This document shows, piece by piece, positions 48,745-56,650 of a stretch of 64,000 nucleotides of DNA; positions within the stretch are counted from its first letter, which is position 1; every line of letters starts with the position of its first letter. The position numbers and the translations under genes are program-made. Location of the stretch: positions 1 through 64,000 of the forward strand of contig CAYGCQ010000002.1 in the NCBI GenBank assembly GCA_964348455.1, in the 5' to 3' direction. The stretch comes from UBA10133 sp964348455 (GTDB taxonomy: Bacteria; Patescibacteriota; Microgenomatia; UBA1400; MFAQ01). Below the pieces are notes generated by a model. That model made no database searches. It had not been told where the DNA came from and saw only the letters and a list, made by a program, of their open reading frames with translations.

Positions 48745-49289
48745 TATTTTAAAGTAGTTTGAATATTAAACTTTACGGTACCGGATGTCTGGTCGAAGTT
48801 TGTTTCTTTCATGGATAAGCGAGAGATTCCATCTATCTTCTTCAAGTTTCTCAACAGTTGAGCAAAACCTAGCTCGGTCTCCGACTCTCCAGTGAGAACC
48901 ATACCGGCACTATCAATAGCCAATTTATCCAATTTAACTCCTGGTGGCATTAAACCTCCCAGCTCATCATATCTTTGGCCAAAAGATAAATTTTTCGTTA
49001 AATAGTTATTGACTGGAGCTTGTTTGGCCAAATAATATCTGATGGTTGCTTCTGTTTCTGCAAACGCTTGAATCTGAATTTGTTTTTGATCTATTTCATC
49101 ATTTAGGTCATTAACCTTTTTGTCAAAATAGAACCTAGAACCGAAAGCTAGCAGAACAACGAACTCAGTCAGAACCACCAGCACTCTGCCTGTAGTAGTT
49201 GCCCATGACAAAAATTTACCCAATGAAGAATAACTAAAGCTATCTTTAGGTAATAAATTTATATGGAAAACTCCTTGCTGGGCAGCCAC
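48744..49289 (-). CDS. PilN-like pilus assembly protein
   Basis: 181 residues from GTG. HINLLPKDSF at the start is the conserved PilN N-terminal motif that docks on PilM. A membrane helix (about 35-55), coiled coil (about 58-85) and the beta domain GVKLDKLAIDSAGMVLTGES follow. PilM, PilB/PilT and pilins are not in the window. TATACT (49296-49301) ends 6 nt before the GTG, so the operon mRNA is probably leaderless. Confidence 0.8.
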   Translation of the reverse strand: MAAQQGVFHINLLPKDSFSYSSLGKFLSWATTTGRVLVVLTEFVVLLAFGSRFYFDKKVNDLNDEIDQKQIQIQAFAETEATIRYYLAKQAPVNNYLTKNLSFGQRYDELGGLMPPGVKLDKLAIDSAGMVLTGESETELGFAQLLRNLKKIDGISRLSMKETNFDQTSGTVKFNIQTTLK

Positions 49290-49331
49290 ACTTTCAGTAT
49301 ATCAAAGCGGTGTAAGAAAACGTAGGACGAC

Positions 49332-49568
49332 TTACTTGGAAATCTTTTTAGAGAGGCGAGACTTGATACGGTCGGCTTTTCCTTTTTTGATGACTCCCTT
49401 TTTAGCTGCACGGTCAATGGCCGAGAAGGCTTTGCTTAGAGACTCTCCGGACAGGAGTTTTTTGAATTCGTCCATAGCAGTCTTTGCTTTGGTTTTAGTA
49501 GAGCGGTTAAAAGAAGCTTTCTTTAAGTCGGCTCTTTGTTTCTTGATTGCGGATTTGGTTATAGGCAT
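49332..49568 (-). CDS. rpsT: 30S ribosomal protein S20
   Basis: 78 residues, very basic, helical. MPITKSAIKKQRADLKKA resembles the S20 N-terminus, and SLSKAFSAIDRAAKKGVI with the C-terminal KGKADRIKSRLSKKI completes the pattern. It binds 16S rRNA in the small-subunit body. TAAAAT (minus strand, 49575-49580) ends 6 nt before the ATG. It is divergent from murJ. Confidence 0.93.
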   Translation of the reverse strand: MPITKSAIKKQRADLKKASFNRSTKTKAKTAMDEFKKLLSGESLSKAFSAIDRAAKKGVIKKGKADRIKSRLSKKISK

Positions 49569-49632
49569 GTGCTTATTTTAACATGACAATCTACTTATGG
49601 CACAAGTTACTTTCCTGAATTAAAATGGTGAA

Positions 49633-51282
49633 GTGGTAAACAAGATAATTAGCAAATCTCAAGAGTTTTTTAATCGCAAAAGCAACAGCATTTTGTCAGC
49701 TGCTGTTATTATCGGTATCTCTTATCTAGGCTCAGCACTTCTGGGGCTAATTCGAAACCACCTCTTAGCAGCTAGATTTTTCGGGGGGCTAGAAGCTGAC
49801 TTGGATGTCTATTTTGCCGCTTTTGTCATTCCGGACACTGTTTTCCAGCTCCTGGTTGTTGGCGCAGTCTCAGCCTCTTTTATACCTGTATATCAAGAAT
49901 ATTTTGAAAAGTCTGAGGAAAAAGCACACGAGCTTGCCAATGCAGCACTCACTACCATCGGGTTTTTCCTCTTAATCTTTTCTGTCATCATAATCATTTT
50001 TGCCAGGCCTCTAGCTGGACTTTTGGCTCACTTCCCTCCGGAAAAACTGGAACTAATGGCCAATCTCATCCGGATGATGTCTGCCGCTCAGATACTTTTT
50101 GCTCTTTCGGCTTTTCTCACAGGGGTCTTGCAGTCTGAGCGTCGTTTTTTAATTCCAGCTATCGCCCCTCTGCTTTATAACCTTGGCACAATCTCCGGAA
50201 TTTACTTTCTTTCATCTCGTTTTGGCATCTATTCTGCCGCCATAGGCGTCGTTTTTGGAGCTTTTCTGCACATGGCCATTCAGCTTCCAACGGCGAGGTC
50301 TCTGGGATACTGGCCAAAGATAGTCTGGCGAATGAAACATCCTGGAGTCATGACAATGTTAAAGCTTATGCCCCCTAGAACCATGTCTTTAGGGCTTGAT
50401 CAGATCGAGCGTTGGGTGGCTGTTAACCTGACCTCTTTACTAGCCGTTGGGTCACTTTCAATTTTTAATTTTGCACGACAACTGTATGTATTGCCCATCT
50501 CTTTGTTTGGTGTTTCTCTTAGTCAGGCTTCTTTCCCCATCCTGGCCAAGGAAGCTCTTTACGAGGACAAGTCTCAATTCAAGGCTACTCTCAGTAAATC
50601 AATTCTTCAAATTTTCTTTTTTGCTCTACCTGCCAGTGTTCTAGTTTTGGTTCTGCGCATTCCTCTTGTTCGACTAGCTTTTGGAGCCAAGAATTTTCCG
50701 TGGGAAGCCACCCTACTAACAGGGAAAGCTCTTGCTTTTTTCAGCATAGCTATCGCCCCCCAAGCGGTTACCAACACACTCACCAGAGCCCTTCACGCCC
50801 TAAAAGACACTAAGACTTCTCTGGTAATTGGCTTTATTACCATGATTGTTTTTGTTGGGCTGGCTTATGCCCTTGGTTTAATAGTTGAGAGGGATGTGGC
50901 CATCATTACTCTGGCTATGTCTATTGGAAACATCGTTGATTTTCTTTTGTCATATTTAGCAGTTCGTCGGAAGGTAGGCCCGTTAGGGATATCAGTAAGA
51001 ATGATAAAAATGGTTTTCGTTAGCCTTTTTACTGGCATCTCGCTTTGGCTTCCCATGAGGTTACTGGACCAGTTAGTCTTTGATACTACCCGGACCCTCC
51101 CCCTCATCACTTTAACTCTTGTTGTTAGTACCGTTGGTTTCTCCGTCTACCTGTACTTTTGCTGGTTGTTTGACATCGAAGAACTTCAAGATGTTTTTGA
51201 TATCATGAAAAAGATTGGTAATTGGCGTAAAATACTCGCCAGTAGCGACGAGGTACTCGAGACTACTCCCAACAACATATAA
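49633..51282 (+). CDS. murJ: Lipid II flippase MurJ
   Basis: 549 residues with about fourteen helices. AAVIIGISYLGSALLGLIRNHLLAARFFG opens in the typical MurJ manner (GxxRxxxxAxxFG), and FARQLYVLPISLFGVSLSQASFPIL is the conserved central block. It moves lipid II across the membrane for peptidoglycan synthesis. GTG start; TAAAAT (49621-49626) ends 6 nt upstream. The C-terminus extends about 50 residues as a soluble tail. lepA starts 3 bp after its stop. Confidence 0.95.
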   Translation: MVNKIISKSQEFFNRKSNSILSAAVIIGISYLGSALLGLIRNHLLAARFFGGLEADLDVYFAAFVIPDTVFQLLVVGAVSASFIPVYQEYFEKSEEKAHELANAALTTIGFFLLIFSVIIIIFARPLAGLLAHFPPEKLELMANLIRMMSAAQILFALSAFLTGVLQSERRFLIPAIAPLLYNLGTISGIYFLSSRFGIYSAAIGVVFGAFLHMAIQLPTARSLGYWPKIVWRMKHPGVMTMLKLMPPRTMSLGLDQIERWVAVNLTSLLAVGSLSIFNFARQLYVLPISLFGVSLSQASFPILAKEALYEDKSQFKATLSKSILQIFFFALPASVLVLVLRIPLVRLAFGAKNFPWEATLLTGKALAFFSIAIAPQAVTNTLTRALHALKDTKTSLVIGFITMIVFVGLAYALGLIVERDVAIITLAMSIGNIVDFLLSYLAVRRKVGPLGISVRMIKMVFVSLFTGISLWLPMRLLDQLVFDTTRTLPLITLTLVVSTVGFSVYLYFCWLFDIEELQDVFDIMKKIGNWRKILASSDEVLETTPNNI

Positions 51283-51285
51283 AAC

Positions 51286-53094
51286 ATGTCTAGTTTAATC
51301 AGAAATTTTTCTATCATTGCCCATATTGATGCCGGTAAGTCTACCTTGGCAGACCGTATGTTGGAAATTACAGGCACTGTTCAATCAGACAAAATCACCC
51401 CTCAACTCCTAGACAGTAATCCAATCGAGCGTGAGAGGGGCATTACGATCAAGCTGGCTCCGGTTGCCATGAACTATGAAGGCTATTCTTTAAACCTCAT
51501 TGATACTCCGGGACACGTTGACTTTAACTATGAAGTCGAACGGGCGCTCCAAGCGTGTGAAGGTGCCATACTGTTGGTAGATGCCACCAAAGGTGTTCAG
51601 GCTCAGACTGTTGCGAATCTTCGATTGGCAAAAAACCTAGGCCTAACCATTATTCCGGTAGTTAATAAAATAGACGCCCCTCTAGCCGATGTTCCGGCTG
51701 CTACCCGCCAGCTGAAACAACTACTCAAGATAGAAACAGAGCCGTTATTAGTTTCAGCTAAGACGGGGGAGGGTGTTGTGGCTCTTCTGAAAAAAATTAT
51801 CTCCGATCTTCCAGGCCCTCTTAACTCAGACCCAAATTCCTCAAATATGGACTCTGACTTGAAGCCCGGGGTTTATTTTCAAGCACTTGTCTTCAACTCC
51901 ACCTTTGATACACACCTCGGCGTTATTGCTTTTGTCAAAATAATCTCAGGCAATCTAAAAACAGGTGACAAATTATCATTTTTGAACTCCGGCCAATCAC
52001 TATCTGCTTCAGAGATTGGAATTTTTTCTCCGGTTAGAACCGAAAAAAAGGTTCTCACGGTCGGAAATGTTGGCTACATAATCACAGGACTAAAAGATAT
52101 TCGTAATGTCCTGGTAGGGGACACTCTATGTCTATCTTCTCAGATTAAACAAGTTTCTCCAATTCCCGGCTTCAGGAAAATCCACCCCAACGTTTTTTTA
52201 GATTTTTATCCGGCAGACGGCACTCAGTATCGCGATTTAATCGATGCACTGGAAAAACTGAAGCTAAATGATTCATCACTCACAACTCAAGGCATCAACT
52301 CTCCCATCTTAGGTCAGGGAGTCAAAGTTGGTTTTCTCGGGATGCTTCACTCGGAAGTAGTCGGAGAGAGGCTTGAAAGAGAGTTCAGCTTACCTGTAAT
52401 TTCTGTTTCCCCATCCGTTGAGTACAAAGTTAAATTGCGATCCGGTGAGGAAAAAATATTTAGTTCGCCATCTGATTTTCCTGATCCAGCCATAATTGCT
52501 CAAGGGTATGAACCTATGGCTGCTGTAAACATAGTCGTCACCTCTCCTTATGTCGGAGCTGTTATGGAACTTTGCCAGGAACTTAGAGGTAATTTAGTCA
52601 ACGTTTCATATTTAGACGAACTTGTTGAGATCGATTATTTTCTTCCTCTTATCGAAGTAATTACAGCGCTTCATGATAGTTTAAAAAGTGTTTCTCAAGG
52701 GTTTGCCTCTATGGACTACGAACTTGCCGGCTGGCAAGAGTCCGAACTGGTCAAGTTAGATGTCTTGCTGAATCATGAGATCTTCGCTCCCATGAGCGTA
52801 ATTACGGTAAAAGAGAAGGCCTACGCTAAAGGAAAAAAGATTTCTGCAAAACTCAAAGAATCAATTCCTCGTCAACAGTTTGAGATTCCTATTCAGGTTG
52901 CCATTGGAGGAAATATCATCGCTCGAGAAACAATTAAGGCTTATCGCAAAGACGTTGACTCCAAACTCCATGGCGGAGATTTCACTCGCAATCTAAAACT
53001 TCTCAACAAACAGAAGAAAGGAAAAGCTCGTATGAAACAGTTTGGTAGGGTCTCTGTTCCCCAAGAAGCCTTCCTAGCCATCGCCAAATCCTAA
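51286..53094 (+). CDS. lepA: Elongation factor 4 (LepA)
   Basis: 602 residues. G1 AHIDAGKSTLADRM, G3 DTPGHVDF, G4 NKIDAP, and the LepA-specific C-terminal domain with GGDFTRNLKLLNKQKKGKAR. LepA is a ribosome GTPase that assists initiation or back-translocation under stress. The G1 loop reads HIDAGKS, as in EF-G, where LepA normally has HIDHGKS. Probably cotranscribed with murJ (3-bp gap). Confidence 0.97.
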   Translation: MSSLIRNFSIIAHIDAGKSTLADRMLEITGTVQSDKITPQLLDSNPIERERGITIKLAPVAMNYEGYSLNLIDTPGHVDFNYEVERALQACEGAILLVDATKGVQAQTVANLRLAKNLGLTIIPVVNKIDAPLADVPAATRQLKQLLKIETEPLLVSAKTGEGVVALLKKIISDLPGPLNSDPNSSNMDSDLKPGVYFQALVFNSTFDTHLGVIAFVKIISGNLKTGDKLSFLNSGQSLSASEIGIFSPVRTEKKVLTVGNVGYIITGLKDIRNVLVGDTLCLSSQIKQVSPIPGFRKIHPNVFLDFYPADGTQYRDLIDALEKLKLNDSSLTTQGINSPILGQGVKVGFLGMLHSEVVGERLEREFSLPVISVSPSVEYKVKLRSGEEKIFSSPSDFPDPAIIAQGYEPMAAVNIVVTSPYVGAVMELCQELRGNLVNVSYLDELVEIDYFLPLIEVITALHDSLKSVSQGFASMDYELAGWQESELVKLDVLLNHEIFAPMSVITVKEKAYAKGKKISAKLKESIPRQQFEIPIQVAIGGNIIARETIKAYRKDVDSKLHGGDFTRNLKLLNKQKKGKARMKQFGRVSVPQEAFLAIAKS

Positions 53095-53165
53095 TAGTGG
53101 TAGAGGATAAAACTTTTAGTGGTAAAATACCAACGACGTAAACATTGAAAATCTGAGGAGGTCGC

Positions 53166-53618
53166 ATGAGCTCAAAGGTTGATAGAAGTAAGTATTATAG
53201 AAGTGAGTATTACCAAGTCGCAATATTGGTGGCAATGGCTACTGTTGCCCAACGCATGGGGATTAATAAGGGTGTCGCTTTTGTAATGGTTAAATCAAAG
53301 CGGGATGCCCTTGGTAATCCAAGATACATCGTGGTAAACGAGGTTCTAGTAAGAGAACCTGTTGGTCGTGAAGTAGAAATGGTTGACCCAGGAACAAACT
53401 ACTTTGGTGCGGCAATGGGCAAGCTGGCATACATGTTAGCTAAGGGTGTAGACAGTGGAACAAAAGATCAGACACACAAAGGTGAGATGCCTTACCGGGG
53501 TGGGTTGGTAAAAGAAGTTGATGATGATCAGATATATATTGGTTTTTCCGGTGGAACTGAAAATCAAGATGTCGAGATTGCAGAATTTGGCATGAAAATG
53601 CTGCTCTCTGCTGAATAA
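53166..53618 (+). CDS. GlcG/HbpS-like (DUF336) protein
   Basis: 150 residues. The C-terminal IYIGFSGGTENQDVEIAEFGM matches the GxSGGTxxQDxxIAxAG signature of GlcG/HbpS proteins, and NYFGAAMGKLAYMLAKGV occupies the place of the ArxKAxTA helix. Members bind heme or small cofactors; the substrate is unknown. GGAGG is placed 5 nt before the ATG, an extended -10 TGG-TAAAAT lies at 53120-53128, and a strong terminator follows. The 179-bp element is joined to that terminator. Confidence 0.72.
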   Translation: MSSKVDRSKYYRSEYYQVAILVAMATVAQRMGINKGVAFVMVKSKRDALGNPRYIVVNEVLVREPVGREVEMVDPGTNYFGAAMGKLAYMLAKGVDSGTKDQTHKGEMPYRGGLVKEVDDDQIYIGFSGGTENQDVEIAEFGMKMLLSAE

Positions 53619-53631
53619 TCAACAACACTAA

Positions 53632-53660
53632 ATCCCTCGCTAATAGCGGGGGATTTTTTT
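53632..53660 (+). terminator. Intrinsic terminator joined to the 179-bp element
   Basis: ATCCCTCGCTA/ATAGCGGGGGAT stem (one T-G pair) followed by seven T (53654-53660). Six of those T are also the first bases of the duplicate element. Confidence 0.93.
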
Positions 53661-53833
53661 GTACCCAGGAAACCCCGTACAAGGGTTTGTACTCAAACCT
53701 TGTGCGGGGATGAATGGGAAGAGCATGTCGTCGCCGAAGGCGATGATATGCTGGTAGCATGAAATGAAATACAGTCAGGAAACCCCGTACAATGCGGAGC
53801 GAAGCGGAGTCTGTGCGGGGAGGACGTCATTTT
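53655..53833 (+). mobile_element. 179-bp perfect duplicate element, copy 2
   Basis: Same 179 bases as 12587-12765, inverted relative to it. Left end: T-tract then GTACCCAGGAAACCCC. Right end: GCGGGGAGGACGTCATTTT, four bases before the stop of the convergent glycosidase gene. Flanking bases outside the 179 bp do not match, so the unit boundaries are sharp apart from the A/T tracts. In both copies the element would be read in the same sense by leakage through the terminator. Confidence 0.8.
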
Positions 53834-53836
53834 CAG

Positions 53837-55228
53837 TTAAAACTCCACCGTAAACATCGCCGCCGAATTTGGGCCAAAGAACTCAGAAGTTTTCCAGGAA
53901 GCCGAGGTGGTGGCCACGTTTAGTGCTCTTGAGCTGCCCATAAAATCTGTTCTAGTAATTTTAAAGTTGCCCTTTGGTAGGTTCTCAAATGTCATCGGAA
54001 CCGCTTCACCATGCGCACCTTTTGGATCATAATTCACCACCATTATCTTCATGTTACCTTTTTCATCTACAGAAGAAATGCTCTTCACCCAACTTCCTTC
54101 TCCAGCGACGCTGGTCCTAAATGGTCCAAGATTATTTAAAAACTGTAACGCGTAATATCTTGGTTTCTTTTCCGGTGTTCCGAAATTTTCATGAGTCAAG
54201 ATTCCCCATCTACCCCAATACTTTTGAGCCCCCGGACCATCTTTAATTTCAAAAAGGAAAGCCCTATCTATCGCACCCATCATGGCTCGAGCTCCTGCTA
54301 AAGTATGTATTGCTCCAAATTTTGTATCGTAACCGGCTTGAATTTCAGGATCATGGCCCCACTCTGTTACGTAGAACTTTAGATTTACTAGAGCCGGGAT
54401 ATTTTCCGCCCACTTCCTTACTTGTTTAGCGTCTTTTTCGTACTGCTCCAGGTCGTACGTATATCTATGCCAGCTCATAAAGTCGAGTCTTAGATTGTTT
54501 GCGTCTGCAAATTTGATAAGCCTCTCCTCCCAATTCTGATAAAGTGCTGTTGTAGCCGGCCCTCCAAGTTCAAAAGAGTTAGTCCCTCTTGCTCTGGCCG
54601 CCGCCCTGGCCGATGCTGCATACATATCCAAATAGTTCTTGTCACCATAAGTTTTAAAACTTCCAAAAAGGTCTGGTTCATTCCAGACTTCGTAGATTAC
54701 TTTATCGATATTCTTTTGACTTCTACCACTGTAATGCTCAATTGTGGCTTGTACTACTTGCCCCCACAAACCCCAGTCTCTTGCGGCAGAGATCATGTCT
54801 CCTGTAGAAATTGCTTGTGGCATGTACGATAGTGACAGGAAAGGTTTTGCTCCTGTTGATATGATAATGTCCACTGCTTTATCCAGCCCTGACCAGTCGT
54901 AGACAAGTTGACCCCCTGATTCACTGACTACTTTAAAGGCGTCATAAATATGATCAAGCCTGATGTATTCGGGATTTAAAGCTTTTATTTGCGGCACCAC
55001 AGAAGCAAGCATTTCTTTTGGCTCCTCGCCTCCTTGGCCTAAATTTCTCCAAGGCTCAGGCATAACCCCAAGCACTCCTTCATAGTTAAAAACTAAATTA
55101 GCAGTTGTTCCTGACGCTTTTCCTACATATTGTAAAGCAGAGGGGATTACGAGCACCACCAAAATAATTACAAAAAGACTTACTACTAGTGGTACAAGAC
55201 CTCTGACAATCTCTTTTTTTGTGGCCAT
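53837..55228 (-). CDS. Membrane-anchored GH39-like glycoside hydrolase
   Basis: 463 residues. N-terminal membrane helix (about 10-30) then a TIM barrel. VIYEVWNEPDLFG gives the acid/base Glu in the clan-A W-N-E-P motif, and FYVTEWGHDPE the nucleophile Glu. A C-terminal beta domain (about 380-463) follows. The layout resembles GH39 beta-xylosidase/iduronidase-type enzymes. It probably acts outside the cell on glycans. The stop is 4 bp from the 179-bp element. Confidence 0.8.
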   Translation of the reverse strand: MATKKEIVRGLVPLVVSLFVIILVVLVIPSALQYVGKASGTTANLVFNYEGVLGVMPEPWRNLGQGGEEPKEMLASVVPQIKALNPEYIRLDHIYDAFKVVSESGGQLVYDWSGLDKAVDIIISTGAKPFLSLSYMPQAISTGDMISAARDWGLWGQVVQATIEHYSGRSQKNIDKVIYEVWNEPDLFGSFKTYGDKNYLDMYAASARAAARARGTNSFELGGPATTALYQNWEERLIKFADANNLRLDFMSWHRYTYDLEQYEKDAKQVRKWAENIPALVNLKFYVTEWGHDPEIQAGYDTKFGAIHTLAGARAMMGAIDRAFLFEIKDGPGAQKYWGRWGILTHENFGTPEKKPRYYALQFLNNLGPFRTSVAGEGSWVKSISSVDEKGNMKIMVVNYDPKGAHGEAVPMTFENLPKGNFKITRTDFMGSSRALNVATTSASWKTSEFFGPNSAAMFTVEF

Positions 55229-55268
55229 AATTAACTTTACCTTATTTTAGTAAAGTTTTTAATACGGC

Positions 55269-55298
55269 TTGACTCGTGATTATCACTCGTGTTATTAT
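55269..55298 (+). promoter_or_regulatory. hrcA operon promoter with internal dyad
   Basis: TTGACT, 18 bp, TATTAT, ending 8 nt before the hrcA ATG. The spacer holds GTGATTATCAC (5-bp inverted arms) inside two direct ACTCGTG repeats 13 bp apart (55272, 55285). The classical CIRCE sequence is absent, so this may be a lineage-specific HrcA site. Confidence 0.65.
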
Positions 55299-55306
55299 TC
55301 TGCTAA

Positions 55307-56035
55307 ATGGATCTTACGGAAAGACAAATATTAATCATAAAAACCATTGTCGAAGAGTTCACTCAGACAGCCGAGCCCGTTGGTTCTGTTACGCTGGAGA
55401 ACAAGTATCGACTTGGTGTATCCCCAGCCACTCTGAGGAATGAGATGGCAGCTCTTGAAAATCAGGGTTTGCTTTCCCAGCCCCATGCTTCTTCCGGTAG
55501 AGTTCCTACCCCCATGGCCATCAAGTTTTATGTCCACGAGTTAATGAAAGAGAAGCAGTTATCGGTTGCCGAAGAGGTAAATGTTAAGTCTCGAGTCTGG
55601 GATCATCGTCACAACAGAGATGATCTGATGAGAGAAGCCACCAAAGTGCTGGCAGAGAGAACAAAAACTCTTTGTGTCGCGGCTACAGATGAGGGTTTAA
55701 CTTATCACTCCGGCTATGCCAATATTTTTAACTCTATCGAGTTTGAAAGCCATCTTGATACCACTCGTGAAATCTTCTATTTGTTGGATCAGCAACAGCG
55801 TCTCATGGATATGTTTAGTCGAGCTTCAGGAAACTCTCCCATCCATATTTTAGTTGGCGATGAAATCGGCATAAGTCTTTTTAAGCCGGTCAGTTGTGTC
55901 TTTGCCGACATTCACATTGGCGATCGACGTGGCAGCCTTGGAATCATTTCTTCTAGTCGTCAGGAGTATGATAAAAATATTCCCTTTGTCAGATATATTG
56001 CTAATTTAGTCAATCAAATTGCACAAGAATGGTAA
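55307..56035 (+). CDS. hrcA: Heat-inducible transcription repressor HrcA
   Basis: 242 residues. The winged-helix N-terminus is clear: LTERQILIIKTIVEEF, TAEPVGSVTL, GVSPATLRNEMAALE and PHASSGRVPTPMAIKFYV. The GAF-like middle and C-terminal tail follow but are about 100 residues shorter than usual, with the insertion domain missing. It should repress the chaperone operon that begins with itself and overlaps grpE by 7 bp. Confidence 0.94.
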   Translation: MDLTERQILIIKTIVEEFTQTAEPVGSVTLENKYRLGVSPATLRNEMAALENQGLLSQPHASSGRVPTPMAIKFYVHELMKEKQLSVAEEVNVKSRVWDHRHNRDDLMREATKVLAERTKTLCVAATDEGLTYHSGYANIFNSIEFESHLDTTREIFYLLDQQQRLMDMFSRASGNSPIHILVGDEIGISLFKPVSCVFADIHIGDRRGSLGIISSSRQEYDKNIPFVRYIANLVNQIAQEW

Positions 56036-56565
56036 AAAAAACAAAAACCCACATCAACAATCCTGATCATCTTGAAACAGCTCAGGAATCACACATTGAA
56101 ACTCTTGTGAAATTGAAAAATCTTCAAGAAAAGTTTGTAGAGCTTGAGGAAAGAGTGGATAGTACCGAAGAAAAATACAAAAGGGTACTGGCCGACTATC
56201 AAAATCAATCTCGACGTCACAAAGATCAGGAGTCTTCGATTGTTAGAATGGCCTCAGCCATAATAATAGAAAAACTTTTACTAAGTTTAGACTCACTTCA
56301 GTTAGCTCAATCTCATCTCAAGGATAAAGGTCTTCAAATGGTCATTGACCAGTTTCTTTCCGTTTTTTCTGATGAAGGCTTGAGTCAAATCGAGTCCGAT
56401 GACCAAGATTTTAATCCTTTAACGATGGACTGTACCGAAGTGGTGCCGGGGAAGAAAGATGTGGTTGTCGAAACTATTTCAACAGGCTATTATCTTCATG
56501 ACAAAGTTCTTAGACCAGCCAAAGTCAAGGTCGGTTCCGGCGAAGTTAATACTACAAAACAATAA
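56029..56565 (+). CDS. grpE: GrpE nucleotide exchange factor
   Basis: 178 residues. A long N-terminal coiled coil (about 20-65) with VLADYQNQSRRHKDQ, then the helical bundle and C-terminal beta domain ending VVVETISTGYYLHDKVLRPAKVKVG, the GrpE signature. It releases ADP from DnaK. The start lies inside the end of hrcA. Confidence 0.95.
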   Translation: MVKKTKTHINNPDHLETAQESHIETLVKLKNLQEKFVELEERVDSTEEKYKRVLADYQNQSRRHKDQESSIVRMASAIIIEKLLLSLDSLQLAQSHLKDKGLQMVIDQFLSVFSDEGLSQIESDDQDFNPLTMDCTEVVPGKKDVVVETISTGYYLHDKVLRPAKVKVGSGEVNTTKQ

Positions 56566-56570
56566 CCACT

Positions 56571-56602
56571 GTCATTCCTGCGAAGGCAGGAATCCATCAA
56601 AT
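56571..56602. repeat. Interspersed repeat between grpE and dnaK
   Basis: GTCATTCCTGCGAAGGCAGG followed by AATCCATCAAAT, essentially identical to the unit at 8092-8122 and inverse to 34689-34714. Confidence 0.9.
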
Positions 56603-56650
56603 AAATACATTATTCTGCGTTAAAAATTAATTAAAAATCAATAAAATAAT

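Noticed and set aside
55260..55306. CIRCE element before hrcA
   Set aside because: The consensus inverted repeat TTAGCACTC/GAGTGCTAA is not present. Only a short 5-bp dyad and direct repeats are found.
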